From: Bacteroidales bacterium
GTDB lineage: Bacteria; Bacteroidota; Bacteroidia; Bacteroidales; GWA2-32-17
DNA: 32,683 nt
Direction: 5' to 3'
Assembly (NCBI GenBank): GCA_026416095.1
Contig: JAOAFV010000004.1
Coordinates: forward strand, 80,127-112,809
Shown: positions 1 to 8,419 of the stretch, in pieces
Layout: every line of letters starts with the position of its first letter
How positions within the stretch are numbered: position 1 is the stretch's first letter
Position numbers and translations under genes: made by a program
Notes under the pieces: generated by a model
Told to the model about the DNA's origin: nothing
Database searches by the model: none
What the model saw: only the letters and a program-made list of their open reading frames with translations

Positions 1-188
1 TGGAAATGGGAGCAGCAGCCGTTCTCATTAACACCGCAATTGCAACATCGTCAGATCCTGTTAATATGACAAAAGCTTTTTTTAAAGCAGTAGAAGCTGG
101 ACGATTAGCCTTTTTAACCGGCATACCTACTGAAAAAAACTTTGCCGAAGCTTCATCTCCATTCTTAGATTTCTATAACAAACTATAA
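1..188 (+). CDS. thiG: Thiazole synthase ThiG, C-terminal end (5' truncated by window)
   Basis: The frame is open from the left edge (first full codon at base 3) and stops at 188, giving about 61 residues. The pattern [13 protein letters not shown], then DPVNMTKAF and VEAGRLAFL, is the typical C-terminal end of ThiG, the TIM-barrel enzyme that builds the thiazole phosphate of thiamine from deoxyxylulose 5-phosphate, dehydroglycine and ThiS thiocarboxylate. The [12 protein letters not shown] stretch corresponds to the last phosphate-binding part of the barrel. thiH follows after 3 bp, and ThiH makes the dehydroglycine that ThiG uses, so both context and sequence support the call. The N-terminal three quarters lies outside the window. 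Confidence 0.93.
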   Translation, partial: EMGAAAVLINTAIATSSDPVNMTKAFFKAVEAGRLAFLTGIPTEKNFAEASSPFLDFYNKL

Positions 189-191
189 AGC

Positions 192-1280
192 ATGTTCAGT
201 AACTATATTTGCGAACTAACAAATTTTTTTACAAATAAAACTTATTCTAATAAACTAAAATTATGGAGCCATGAATACTTACATAGATTATTAAACTTAA
301 CAATTGATCAGCATAATACAAACATAGTTGAAATTGCCGAATTGGCTCGAAGTTTAACATTTAAATATTTTGGTAAACAAATATTATTATACACTCCCTT
401 ATATATCTCAAATTATTGTAGAAACACCTGTTTATATTGTGGCTATAGTGCCATAAATAAATTTCGTAGAATAAAATTAACACTTCCTGAAATAGAGAAA
501 GAATTTAAGCAGATAAAAAATAAAGGTATTAACAATATTTTAATCTTAACCGGTGACGATAAAGTTAAAACACCTATAACATACATTGCTAATGTTGTTA
601 CTCTTGCTGGTAATTACTTTTCGCAGGTTAATTTAGAAATATATTCACTCAACGAAAAAGAATATAATTTTCTTTCTAAAAAAGGTGTTTACGGCATTAC
701 ATTATATCAGGAAACTTATGACAAAAATTTATACGATGTTTTTCATAAAAAAGGAGATAAGTGCAATTACCTAGAACGTTTAAATGCAATTGAGTATGCT
801 ATCAATGGCGGAATTAAGGAGGTAACTATAGGTCCTTTACTTGGTTTGAACAAAAATTGGCAGTATGAATTGTTTATGACAATCTGCCATGCATATTATC
901 TAATAAAAAAGTATCCGTGGATTGAGATAAATGTATCTTTTCCAAGAATATGCAATTCCATAATTTATAGCAACATTTACCACGTTGCCGATAAAGATTT
1001 TATCAAAATAATTTTATTAACTAGAATATTATTACCATACATAGGTATAAATTTATCGACACGTGAACCTCCACTCATAAGAGATAATCTTATTGGTTAT
1101 GGCATTACTAAAATTAGTGCTGAATCGAAAACAAGTGTGGGGGGGTACAATAAAACATTTTCTAAACACTTACAATTCGAAACAAAAGATACTCGTTCGG
1201 TTGAAGAAATAATTTTATCGATTAAAAATAAAGGATTACGGCCCGAATTTATCAATAACTTACAAATAACACATAAATAA
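192..1280 (+). CDS. thiH: 2-iminoacetate synthase ThiH (radical SAM tyrosine lyase)
   Basis: ThiH cleaves tyrosine with S-adenosylmethionine to give dehydroglycine (2-iminoacetate) and p-cresol, supplying the nitrogen and carbon for the thiamine thiazole in anaerobes. The radical SAM [4Fe-4S] signature CX3CX2C is visible as Cys76, Cys80 and Cys83 (CRNTCLYCGY). It is followed by the ILILTGDD SAM-binding segment and the GGIKEVTIGPLLGL and ISAESKTSVGGY stretches that fit ThiH. The 362-residue length matches the family (about 370). The start is the first ATG, 3 bp after the thiG stop, so the two are probably translated together. No Shine-Dalgarno sequence precedes it, as is usual in Bacteroidetes. 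It appears to be the last gene of the thiamine operon; the next gene is about 270 bp away. Confidence 0.95.
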   Translation: MFSNYICELTNFFTNKTYSNKLKLWSHEYLHRLLNLTIDQHNTNIVEIAELARSLTFKYFGKQILLYTPLYISNYCRNTCLYCGYSAINKFRRIKLTLPEIEKEFKQIKNKGINNILILTGDDKVKTPITYIANVVTLAGNYFSQVNLEIYSLNEKEYNFLSKKGVYGITLYQETYDKNLYDVFHKKGDKCNYLERLNAIEYAINGGIKEVTIGPLLGLNKNWQYELFMTICHAYYLIKKYPWIEINVSFPRICNSIIYSNIYHVADKDFIKIILLTRILLPYIGINLSTREPPLIRDNLIGYGITKISAESKTSVGGYNKTFSKHLQFETKDTRSVEEIILSIKNKGLRPEFINNLQITHK

Positions 1281-1522
1281 AACTGTTTTCATCATTACTA
1301 TAACTTTGCTCCGAAAATATGGTATGCTTTAATTCTAACACTTAAATCAACCTTCTTTTTTTTAGTGTTAATTAAAATTTTAACTTTATCAAAAAATTAA
1401 AAACTTATCAAAAAAAATCACACCAATGCTTTGATAATTGTAAGAAACACTAAAATCTTTCTAACAAAATATCATATCATTTTTATATGATAAATCTCAT
1501 TTTATTCTCATCTAATTCACAA

Positions 1523-1530
1523 TAATTTTG
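1523..1530 (+). promoter_or_regulatory. Possible Bacteroidetes promoter (-7 box) for the TonB receptor gene
   Basis: TAATTTTG matches the Bacteroidetes -7 consensus TAnnTTTG and lies 24 bp before the receptor ATG. Nineteen bases upstream is TTTT, a 3-of-4 match to the -33 element TTTG. One such match per few hundred AT-rich bases is expected by chance, so support comes mainly from its position. Confidence 0.4.
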
Positions 1531-1554
1531 TATTAAATGAGTAATTGAAAATAA

Positions 1555-3783
1555 ATGTATATTTTAATTTTAAGTACAATTTTATATTTCACTCACTTAA
1601 AAAGTCAAGAATATTTAGAAGGAATAGTATACGAAAAAGAATACATAAAAGGTAAAACAACTTTCACTCCATTACCAGGGGCAAGTGTATATTGGCTTAA
1701 TACCAATATTGGTACAACAACCGATGAAAGGGGAAAATTTAAAATAAAGTTTACAGAACTTTCGGATCGTTTAGTAGTAAGCCATGTTGGATACGTTTCA
1801 GATACATTGCGAATTGTAAAAGGCAAGCAAAAAGTTAATGTAACTTTAGAAAAAGGTGAAAAATTAAAAGAAGTTGAAGTTATATCAAAACAAAAAGGTG
1901 AAACAATCGACAAACTAAATCCAATAAAAACCGAAGTAATTTCTATTAGTGGTTTACAACGTTTACCTTGCTGTAACTTATCAGAAAGTTTCGAGAATAG
2001 TGGAACTGTTGATGTTGTTTATTCTGACGCTTTAACAGGAGCAAAACAGATTCAAATGCTTGGGCTAACAGGCATTCATACAGAACTACTTGGCGAAAAT
2101 ATACCTTTATTAAATACACTTGCTTATACACATGGTTTAACATATTTTCCGGGCACATGGCTTCAGTCTATTCAAGTTTCGAAAGGCACAGGTAGTGTTG
2201 TAAATGGCTTTCAATCAATAACAGGCTCTATTAATTGTGATTTTAAAAAACCTCATCTTAGTCCTCCTTTATTTTTAAATGCTTATATAAATTCCGATGG
2301 GCGATCTGAATTAAACTTAGACCTTGCAAAAAATTTTTCAAATATTGTGGGTTCTTCAATTTTAATTCATTCAGAATCTCAGTTTTTAAGAAACGATCAT
2401 AACAACGACGGTTTTATTGACCAACCTCTATCACGTCAAATTAACATATATAATCGTTGGAATATTGAAAAATCAGACAAATACTGCATACAATACGGAT
2501 TTAAATTTTTATACGACAATAAAACAGGAGGGCAAACAAATTTTAATATTAAAACCGATAAATTCACAACAAATTCGTACGGCATTTCAATTATAAATAA
2601 AAAGTTTGATTTTATAGCAAAACATGGCTTCTTTTTAAAAAATAATCGAAGCATTGGTATTCAAACCTTTTATTCATATCACGAGTTACCTTCATTCTAT
2701 GGTTTAAATAAATACAATTCAAATAACAACTTTTTATATGCTAATTTAATATATAGATCTGAGCTTTTTAAATGTAACAATATTGAATTTGGCCTTTCTT
2801 CGTACTACGATATAATAAGCGAAAAAATAAAATTACCAAATATCGATACAACCAGAAACATAAAGTATTTTACTCCAGGTGCTTTTATTCAGTATTCTTT
2901 TAATTACGAAAAAATATTATCTGTTATTGGAGGTATTCGTGCCGATAATTTTAACAATTCTGAATTTATATTTACACCTCGTTTACACATAAAAACAGAA
3001 CTCCACGAAAATCTTACTATTAGAGCTTCGGCAGGAAAAGGTTTTCATATCACCAACATTTTCAGTGAAAACTTAAGTTATTTTGCTACTTCAAGAAAAT
3101 GGAGAATTGAAAATATTTATCCTATTGACAAAGCGTATACTTTTGGTGGAAGTATTTATTATAAACTAAAAAACATTTTAAAACATTCAATCGATTTAAG
3201 TTTCGATTTTTATAGAACACAGTTTATTTCGCAAGTAATAATCGATAATTTTACAGATCCTCATTTAATTCACATATATAATTTAAGAGGGAAAAGTTTT
3301 AGTAATAGTTATCAACTTAATATTAATACGTTACTAACTGAAAATATAGAAATAACTCTTATTGGACGTTATAACAACGTAAAAACAACATACAACACTA
3401 CTTTAACTCAAAAAATATTAGCGCCACCTTTTAAAGGTCTTTTTATAGTGTCTGCAAATACTAACAATCATAAATTTCAATTTGATTTTACTACTAAATA
3501 TACTTCAAAAACAAAATTACCCCCTATAAGCTGTCATATTGAAAAACACGACATACCACCGTTTTCTAAAGAATTCTTTATCATGTTTTTCCAGGTAACT
3601 TATAAAGCCAAAACCTTAGATATTTACTGTGGAGTTGAGAATTTATTAAATTTTAAGCAAGATAAGCCAATAATAAGTTATCAAGATCCATTTAGCGAAT
3701 TTTTCGACAGTTCAATTATATGGGGACCTATTACAGGTAGAATGTTTTATATAGGAATAAGGTATAACTTAAAAAGACAATAA
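1555..3783 (+). CDS. TonB-dependent outer-membrane receptor, probable metal-related subfamily
   Basis: The 742-residue protein has an export signal (about residues 1-18), then a carboxypeptidase-regulatory-like beta-sandwich (about 20-105, with PGASVYWLNTNIGTTTDERGKF), a TonB plug (about 120-235) and a beta-barrel ending in an aromatic-rich strand (MFYIGIRYNLKRQ). It should sit in the outer membrane and import a ligand using TonB energy. The plug carries a vicinal cysteine pair, Cys139-Cys140 (LPCCNLSESF), a pattern I associate with Bacteroidetes receptors found next to HMA-domain genes. A small exported HMA protein follows after 2 bp, which favours a metal ion or metal complex as cargo. The substrate cannot be read from the sequence. 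The length is complete for a compact receptor. The start is the first ATG that leaves the signal peptide intact. Confidence 0.9.
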   Translation: MYILILSTILYFTHLKSQEYLEGIVYEKEYIKGKTTFTPLPGASVYWLNTNIGTTTDERGKFKIKFTELSDRLVVSHVGYVSDTLRIVKGKQKVNVTLEKGEKLKEVEVISKQKGETIDKLNPIKTEVISISGLQRLPCCNLSESFENSGTVDVVYSDALTGAKQIQMLGLTGIHTELLGENIPLLNTLAYTHGLTYFPGTWLQSIQVSKGTGSVVNGFQSITGSINCDFKKPHLSPPLFLNAYINSDGRSELNLDLAKNFSNIVGSSILIHSESQFLRNDHNNDGFIDQPLSRQINIYNRWNIEKSDKYCIQYGFKFLYDNKTGGQTNFNIKTDKFTTNSYGISIINKKFDFIAKHGFFLKNNRSIGIQTFYSYHELPSFYGLNKYNSNNNFLYANLIYRSELFKCNNIEFGLSSYYDIISEKIKLPNIDTTRNIKYFTPGAFIQYSFNYEKILSVIGGIRADNFNNSEFIFTPRLHIKTELHENLTIRASAGKGFHITNIFSENLSYFATSRKWRIENIYPIDKAYTFGGSIYYKLKNILKHSIDLSFDFYRTQFISQVIIDNFTDPHLIHIYNLRGKSFSNSYQLNINTLLTENIEITLIGRYNNVKTTYNTTLTQKILAPPFKGLFIVSANTNNHKFQFDFTTKYTSKTKLPPISCHIEKHDIPPFSKEFFIMFFQVTYKAKTLDIYCGVENLLNFKQDKPIISYQDPFSEFFDSSIIWGPITGRMFYIGIRYNLKRQ

Positions 3784-3785
3784 AT

Positions 3786-4124
3786 ATGAAAATGTTTCTC
3801 TTTTACTTTTTTGTTTTCTTTTTAGTTTCAAATGTGTTCTGTCAAACAAAAGAAGAAGTTAAAATTAAAACTACTGCACAGTGCAATATGTGCAAAGAAC
3901 GTATAGAGAAAAAAATTAAAAAAGAAAAAGGAGTATATTCTGTTAATGTTAATCTTGACACAAAATATGTTACCATCTTTTATAATCCACAAAAAACTAG
4001 TCCAGACAAATTAAGATTAGCAATATCTAAACTAGGATACCAAGCCGATGATATCAAGCCAGATCCTATTGCTTATGAAAAACTTCCTACCTGTTGCAAA
4101 TTACCAAAAGATAGGAAAGAATAA
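3786..4124 (+). CDS. Exported heavy-metal-associated (HMA) domain protein
   Basis: This 112-residue protein has a clear signal peptide (residues 1-19, a Phe-rich core ending VFCQ) and then one HMA fold (about 23-90). The metal-binding CxxC is Cys33-Cys36 (QCNMC). The next helix (CKERIEKKIKKEKGVYSVNVNL) and the KLGYQADD end are typical of copper-chaperone-like domains. A second pair, Cys103-Cys104, sits in the short C-terminal tail. The protein should be periplasmic or exported and bind a soft metal such as Cu(I) or Zn(II). It starts 2 bp after the TonB-receptor stop, so the two are almost certainly co-transcribed. Direction (uptake, buffering or detoxification) is not shown by the sequence. 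Confidence 0.88.
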   Translation: MKMFLFYFFVFFLVSNVFCQTKEEVKIKTTAQCNMCKERIEKKIKKEKGVYSVNVNLDTKYVTIFYNPQKTSPDKLRLAISKLGYQADDIKPDPIAYEKLPTCCKLPKDRKE

Positions 4125-4578
4125 TTTGTACTAGTCATTTACATGCTTACTTTCTTTTTCTTTCTTTTCCCAATATATTTATTAAAACTATTAAAAAATT
4201 TTTTACATTAAATGAAATAAAAGATAAAAAAAAAGATTAAAATCAATGATTATAACAAATAGCAAATTTATAGCCCAAGATAGTCCAAATGTATTTTTTA
4301 TATTTCATGTTGAAAATAAGGTATTTATTGTCACTAAAAAACTAATTGAATTAAAAAAATTGAAACCTTTGTGTAAAACTATTAATAGGTTGTTAATAAC
4401 TTGGAGACAATTTCTTGAGACTTTTGCAAAACTAGTTAAAAATAATTTTTTACAATTAAATATAATTGAAAATCAATATTTTTTAAAATACTAAGAGACC
4501 TTTATAAAAGGTTATGCAAAGAACTTTATTTTATAATTATATTAACTTGGCTGTACAACAATAAAAAATATTTTAGTA
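4125..4578. other. AT-rich intergenic stretch, no convincing gene
   Basis: These 454 bp separate the metal pair from the malic-enzyme run. An 82-codon ORF (4246-4494, plus) rich in Lys, Leu, Ile and Asn is open, but it has no recognisable motif, no promoter match and only background composition, so I do not call it a gene. A 6-bp perfect inverted repeat, ACCTTT-ata-AAAGGT at 4498-4512, could be a weak hairpin but has no T-run after it. Confidence 0.5.
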
Positions 4579-4583
4579 ATGAT

Positions 4584-4591
4584 TATTTTTG
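4584..4591 (+). promoter_or_regulatory. Possible -7 promoter element before malic enzyme
   Basis: TATTTTTG is a full match to TAnnTTTG and ends 11 bp before the ATG at 4603. No -33 partner is visible. If it is real, transcription starts just before 4603, which favours that ATG over the upstream in-frame ATG at 4579. Confidence 0.3.
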
Positions 4592-4602
4592 AAAAAAAGA
4601 TT

Positions 4603-6066
4603 ATGGAAAAAATTAATCTTAATTTAAGCAATTTAGGTAATGTACTAAGCTTATATTTTAATGAAGCTGAAAAGCCAAAAGCACAAACAATATTTTTAAA
4701 AAAATTGGCAGAACTATCGCATCGATATTATAAAGGGAAAATAATGACCCTACCTAAAGCTCCAATTATAGGTTTTAATTGGTTTAATGTGTGGTATACG
4801 CCTGGGGTATCTATAGTATCTACAACAATTCGCGACAATAATGATATTTCGTTTGAGTTAACAAATCGTGCCAATTTAGTTGCAGTTGTAAGTGATTCAA
4901 CGCGGGTGTTAGGTGATGGAGATTGCACACCTCCAGGTGGTTTAGGAGTAATGGAAGGTAAAGCTTTTCTGATGAAATATTTAGGTGGGCTTGATGCTAT
5001 TGCTCTTTGCGTCAACAATAGAGACGCAAACAACAATCCCGACCCACAAAAGCTTATTGATTTCGTAAAGATGCTTGAACCAAGTGTTGGGGCAGTTAAT
5101 TTAGAAGACATATCGCAACCCAACTGTTATAAAGTATTAGATGTATTAAGAGAAGAATGCGATATTCCTGTATGGCACGATGATGCCCAAGGTACAGCAA
5201 GTATAACACTTGCTGGAGTAATAAATGCCTTCAAATTAACAAACCGTAAAATGAATGAAGCGAAATTTGTATTATTTGGAGCCGGTGCTTCTAACACCAC
5301 AATAGCAAACCTAATAATTGCCGATGGCGCCAACCCCGATAACATTATTATGTTCGATAGTAAAGGTGCTTTACATAAAGACCGTAAAGATTTGCAAGAA
5401 TCACCTGAAAATTATAAGAAATGGGAACTTTGTTTAAAAACAAACCCCAAAAAAGTAACATCTATTGAAGAAGCTTTTAAAGGGGCTGATATACTAATTT
5501 CACTATCTACTCCAGGTCCTAATACAATAAAACCAGAATGGATAAAACTTATGAACAAAAATGCAATAGTATTTGCTTGTGCGAATCCAATACCAGAAAT
5601 TTACCCATATGCTGCTAAAGAAGCAGGTGCATATATTGTTGCAACTGGCCGTGGTGACTTTCCAAATCAGGTAAATAATTCGCTTGGTTTTCCAGGCATT
5701 TTAAAGGGTGCAACTTTAGTACGTTCGCGCAAAATAACCGATAACATGGCAATAGCTGCTGCACACTCGTTAGCTAATTTTGCCGAAAAAAAAGGAATTC
5801 ACCCCGATAAAATAGTACCTACCATGGACGAAGCAGAAGTGTTTCCTATCGAAGCAGCCGATGTTGCAATCCAGGCAATTAAAGATGGAGTTGCACGTAT
5901 AAACCTAACATGGGAAGAAGCGTACGAAAAAGCAAAAAAAGATATTTTTGAAGCACGAAATATGTTTCATTTTCTTATAGATAATAATTATATACCAACT
6001 CCTCCTCAAGAATTAATAGACGATGCTTTAAACTATACATTAAAAGCAATGGAAAAACAGACCTAA
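4603..6066 (+). CDS. Malic enzyme (oxaloacetate-decarboxylating malate dehydrogenase)
   Basis: Malic enzyme oxidatively decarboxylates malate to pyruvate and CO2 with NAD or NADP. The visible family blocks are YTPGVS with FELTNRANLVAVVSDSTRVLG near the N-terminus, GLGVMEGKAFLMKYLGG, the metal and substrate region VNLEDISQPNCYKVL and VWHDDAQGTA, the Rossmann glycine motif VLFGAGASN, and CANPIPEIYP in the C-terminal half. The enzyme is of the short bacterial type, with no phosphotransacetylase fusion. I choose the ATG at 4603 (487 residues, MEKINLNL) because a -7-like box lies between it and the in-frame ATG at 4579; the longer form (495 residues) cannot be excluded. The next gene begins 13 bp downstream, so it may head the run to 11215. 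It is likely to link C4 acids with pyruvate. Confidence 0.93.
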   Translation: MEKINLNLSNLGNVLSLYFNEAEKPKAQTIFLKKLAELSHRYYKGKIMTLPKAPIIGFNWFNVWYTPGVSIVSTTIRDNNDISFELTNRANLVAVVSDSTRVLGDGDCTPPGGLGVMEGKAFLMKYLGGLDAIALCVNNRDANNNPDPQKLIDFVKMLEPSVGAVNLEDISQPNCYKVLDVLREECDIPVWHDDAQGTASITLAGVINAFKLTNRKMNEAKFVLFGAGASNTTIANLIIADGANPDNIIMFDSKGALHKDRKDLQESPENYKKWELCLKTNPKKVTSIEEAFKGADILISLSTPGPNTIKPEWIKLMNKNAIVFACANPIPEIYPYAAKEAGAYIVATGRGDFPNQVNNSLGFPGILKGATLVRSRKITDNMAIAAAHSLANFAEKKGIHPDKIVPTMDEAEVFPIEAADVAIQAIKDGVARINLTWEEAYEKAKKDIFEARNMFHFLIDNNYIPTPPQELIDDALNYTLKAMEKQT

Positions 6067-6079
6067 AAAATTATTAGTT

Positions 6080-7816
6080 ATGAAATCGGCTTTATTATTG
6101 TTATATTTAATTATTTGCATATTGAGTAATGCACAAGAAAACCTTCCTATTTACAAAACCGAAGAAGAAAAACTGAAAGAAAAAACTTACCGTCCACCAC
6201 AAGTTAAAGTTATAACAAATCCGCCATCATCACCAGTAAGGAATGCAGCCGAATGGGAAGAAATGCAAGGAGTATTAATATCGTGGAAATCTGGATACGA
6301 AAATTTTTTAAGTCAAATAATAAAATATGCACGTCAGGAAGCAACAGTTTATGTGCATTGTTCCGATTCAAATACAGTAAGAAATTATTTGAATCAACAA
6401 AATATACCACTGCAGAACATAAAGTTTATAATATCACATCTAAATAGTGTATGGATAAGAGATTATGGCCCAAATTCAGTCTATACAAACGATGTAGATT
6501 CGTTGCTTTTTATTGATTGGGTGTATAATCGTCCTAGGCCACAAGACGATGCATCACCACAGTATATTGCTAATAAATTAAATGTACCTTTATATGGAGC
6601 AATACAACCACCAACAGACTTAGTAGCTACCGGTGGCAATTGGATGACCGACGGTTTTGGAACTGCTTTTTCTAGCAAATTAATATTAGACGAAAATGCC
6701 ACAGTAACGCAGTATAACCAAACTCCAAAAACAGAACAACAAATAAATGATATTGTTAACGATTTTTTGGGTATTACAAGATACATAAAAATGGAAAATC
6801 TTCCCTACGATGGCATTCACCATATTGATATGCACATGAAACTTCTTGATGAAGAAACACTTTTAGTTGGAGAATACCCAACTGGAATTTCAGATGGCCC
6901 TCAAATTGAAGCAAATCTTAATTATGTTATAAATAACTTTAATTCAGTATTTGGTACACCATACAGGGTTATTCGTATACCAATGCCACCAAGTCAAAGT
7001 GGTTTGTGGCCAAGTCAGGGTGCTTATTATCGAACATATACCAATTCTTTAATATTAAATAAAACTATTCTGGTTCCCACTTATTATACAAAATACGATA
7101 CAACAGCATTAAGAATTTACAGAGAGGCTATGCCCGGCTATAAAGTAGTTGGTATAAATGCCGAAAGTATTATATCGCAAAGTGGTGCTATACACTGTAC
7201 TACTCACGAAATAGGAGCTTTTAACCCTTTACTTATTTCACATCAACGATTAAGAAACACTGATAATATATGGACAAACTACACTGTAAACGCTTTAATT
7301 AAACATAAATCGGGCATTCAAGAAGCAAGGATATATTATAGGACCGACACATTACAACCTTACAGCTGGTCGCCAATGACATTAATAGATGCTCAAAATA
7401 ATATATGGAGTGGCGAAATTCCAGTACAGCCATCTGGTACTTGGGTGTATTATTATATATGGGCTAAAGCTAATAACGGTAAAACTCAAGTTAGACCTTT
7501 ACCTGCTCCCGAAGCCTACTGGAAATTTTATGTATTTAACCCTCAAAAAATTAAAGAATTAAATAACAACAATTTTTTTCAAAATGTGCAATACAACAAC
7601 AATGAAATTACATTACAAATACTTTCACAAAACCAACTCAAGGCTACTATAAAACTTTACGATATTAGCGGTAAACTTATAGATATTATCTATAAGGGAA
7701 TAATTTTACAAGGTAATCAAGAAATAAAATATTCAATAAATTTACGTTCAGGCTTTTATTTTATTGTGGTTGAAACAAATTATGGCACTCAAATAAGCAA
7801 GTTTATTATTAAATGA
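6080..7816 (+). CDS. Secreted peptidylarginine deiminase-like protein (PPAD type) with T9SS type A tail
   Basis: The protein has a signal peptide (residues 1-18, ending SNA), a PAD_porph/agmatine-deiminase catalytic domain (about 50-390), an Ig-like segment (about 395-490) and a C-terminal T9SS type A sorting domain (about 505-578, with KLYDISGKLIDI and the FYFIVVET strand). By alignment from memory to Porphyromonas gingivalis PPAD, the catalytic set is complete: Asp128, His248, Asn322 and Cys373 (IHCTTHE). The NRPRP motif (Arg151, Arg153) occupies the place of the PPAD arginines that hold the substrate carboxylate, and GGNWMTDGFG matches the PPAD GGNYMTDGYG. Deimination of C-terminal arginine in peptides to citrulline is the likely reaction, but a secreted agmatine or free-arginine deiminase is possible. 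Its stop overlaps the rhomboid start by 4 bp (ATGA). Residue numbers count from the first ATG. Confidence 0.88.
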   Translation: MKSALLLLYLIICILSNAQENLPIYKTEEEKLKEKTYRPPQVKVITNPPSSPVRNAAEWEEMQGVLISWKSGYENFLSQIIKYARQEATVYVHCSDSNTVRNYLNQQNIPLQNIKFIISHLNSVWIRDYGPNSVYTNDVDSLLFIDWVYNRPRPQDDASPQYIANKLNVPLYGAIQPPTDLVATGGNWMTDGFGTAFSSKLILDENATVTQYNQTPKTEQQINDIVNDFLGITRYIKMENLPYDGIHHIDMHMKLLDEETLLVGEYPTGISDGPQIEANLNYVINNFNSVFGTPYRVIRIPMPPSQSGLWPSQGAYYRTYTNSLILNKTILVPTYYTKYDTTALRIYREAMPGYKVVGINAESIISQSGAIHCTTHEIGAFNPLLISHQRLRNTDNIWTNYTVNALIKHKSGIQEARIYYRTDTLQPYSWSPMTLIDAQNNIWSGEIPVQPSGTWVYYYIWAKANNGKTQVRPLPAPEAYWKFYVFNPQKIKELNNNNFFQNVQYNNNEITLQILSQNQLKATIKLYDISGKLIDIIYKGIILQGNQEIKYSINLRSGFYFIVVETNYGTQISKFIIK

Positions 7817-8418
7817 TAACTTTACTACTTATTGTTCTTATAGCAATAACAAGCATTGTAGCATTTAAAAACAATCAAGTATTAACAAAAGGGTGGTTTT
7901 CTCCTTACGATATTAATAAATTTGGTCAGTATCAAAGATTTATAACACACATTTTTTTACATGCCTCGTGGGAACACCTGATATTTAATCTTTTAACATT
8001 TTACTTTTTTGGTATGTTTGTTGAACGACATTTTAATTACTTATTTGGTAAATATGCTAATGTAATATACATTTTAGAATTTTTTATAATAGGAATTATA
8101 GCTACGTTGCCTTCTTATTTTAAAAATAAAAATAATCCATACTACCGTGCTGTTGGAGCTTCTGGTGCTATTTCTGGTATTTTATTTACATCAATACTTA
8201 TTTATCCAACAAATAAAATCTATATTATGTTTATTCCTATTGGTATTCCAGGTTATATTTTTGGAATTTTATATCTTACATTTTCATATTACATGTCAAA
8301 ACATGGAAAAGATTTCGTATCGCACGACGTTCATTTTTATGGCGCTATTGCTGGATTTATATTTCCTCTATTTCTTAAACCAACCTTATTTATTAATTTT
8401 TTAAATCAAATAATGTAA
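7813..8418 (+). CDS. Rhomboid-family intramembrane serine protease
   Basis: This 201-residue membrane protein has about six hydrophobic segments. Rhomboid landmarks are in order: HIFLHASWEHLIFNLLTFYFFG (His and Asn of the second segment), the nucleophile motif GASG with Ser117, and His174 in the last helix (HDVHFYGAIAGF). Ser117 and His174 form the catalytic dyad, so the enzyme should be active. It would cleave transmembrane substrates in the inner membrane. Its ATG overlaps the TGA of the deiminase gene by 4 bp, so the two are translationally coupled, and a HAD phosphatase gene starts 1 bp after its stop. The natural substrate is unknown. Confidence 0.9.
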   Translation: MITLLLIVLIAITSIVAFKNNQVLTKGWFSPYDINKFGQYQRFITHIFLHASWEHLIFNLLTFYFFGMFVERHFNYLFGKYANVIYILEFFIIGIIATLPSYFKNKNNPYYRAVGASGAISGILFTSILIYPTNKIYIMFIPIGIPGYIFGILYLTFSYYMSKHGKDFVSHDVHFYGAIAGFIFPLFLKPTLFINFLNQIM

Positions 8419-8419
8419 T

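Noticed and set aside
1301-1308. TAACTTTG -7-like box just after thiH
   Set aside because: No -33 partner and 247 bp from the next gene; a better placed box (1523-1530) is present.
1360-1455. Nested inverted repeats (TTTTAGTGTT...AACACTAAAA around TTATCAAA...TTTGATAA) in the leader region before the TonB receptor, suggestive of a structured RNA
   Set aside because: With about 80 percent A+T, matches of 8-10 bp are expected by chance in 270 bp; no known riboswitch core is seen.
1470-1492. 8-bp inverted repeat TATCATAT/ATATGATA after thiH as a terminator
   Set aside because: Only A/T with one G-C pair per arm, no T-run, and expected by chance at this length.
4246-4494. 82-codon ORF in the gap before malic enzyme
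   Set aside because: Background composition, no motif, no promoter match; open frames of this size are expected by chance in such DNA.
4579-4602. Upstream in-frame start of malic enzyme
   Set aside because: The eight extra residues overlap a -7-like element; the ATG at 4603 gives the usual N-terminus. Not fully excluded.
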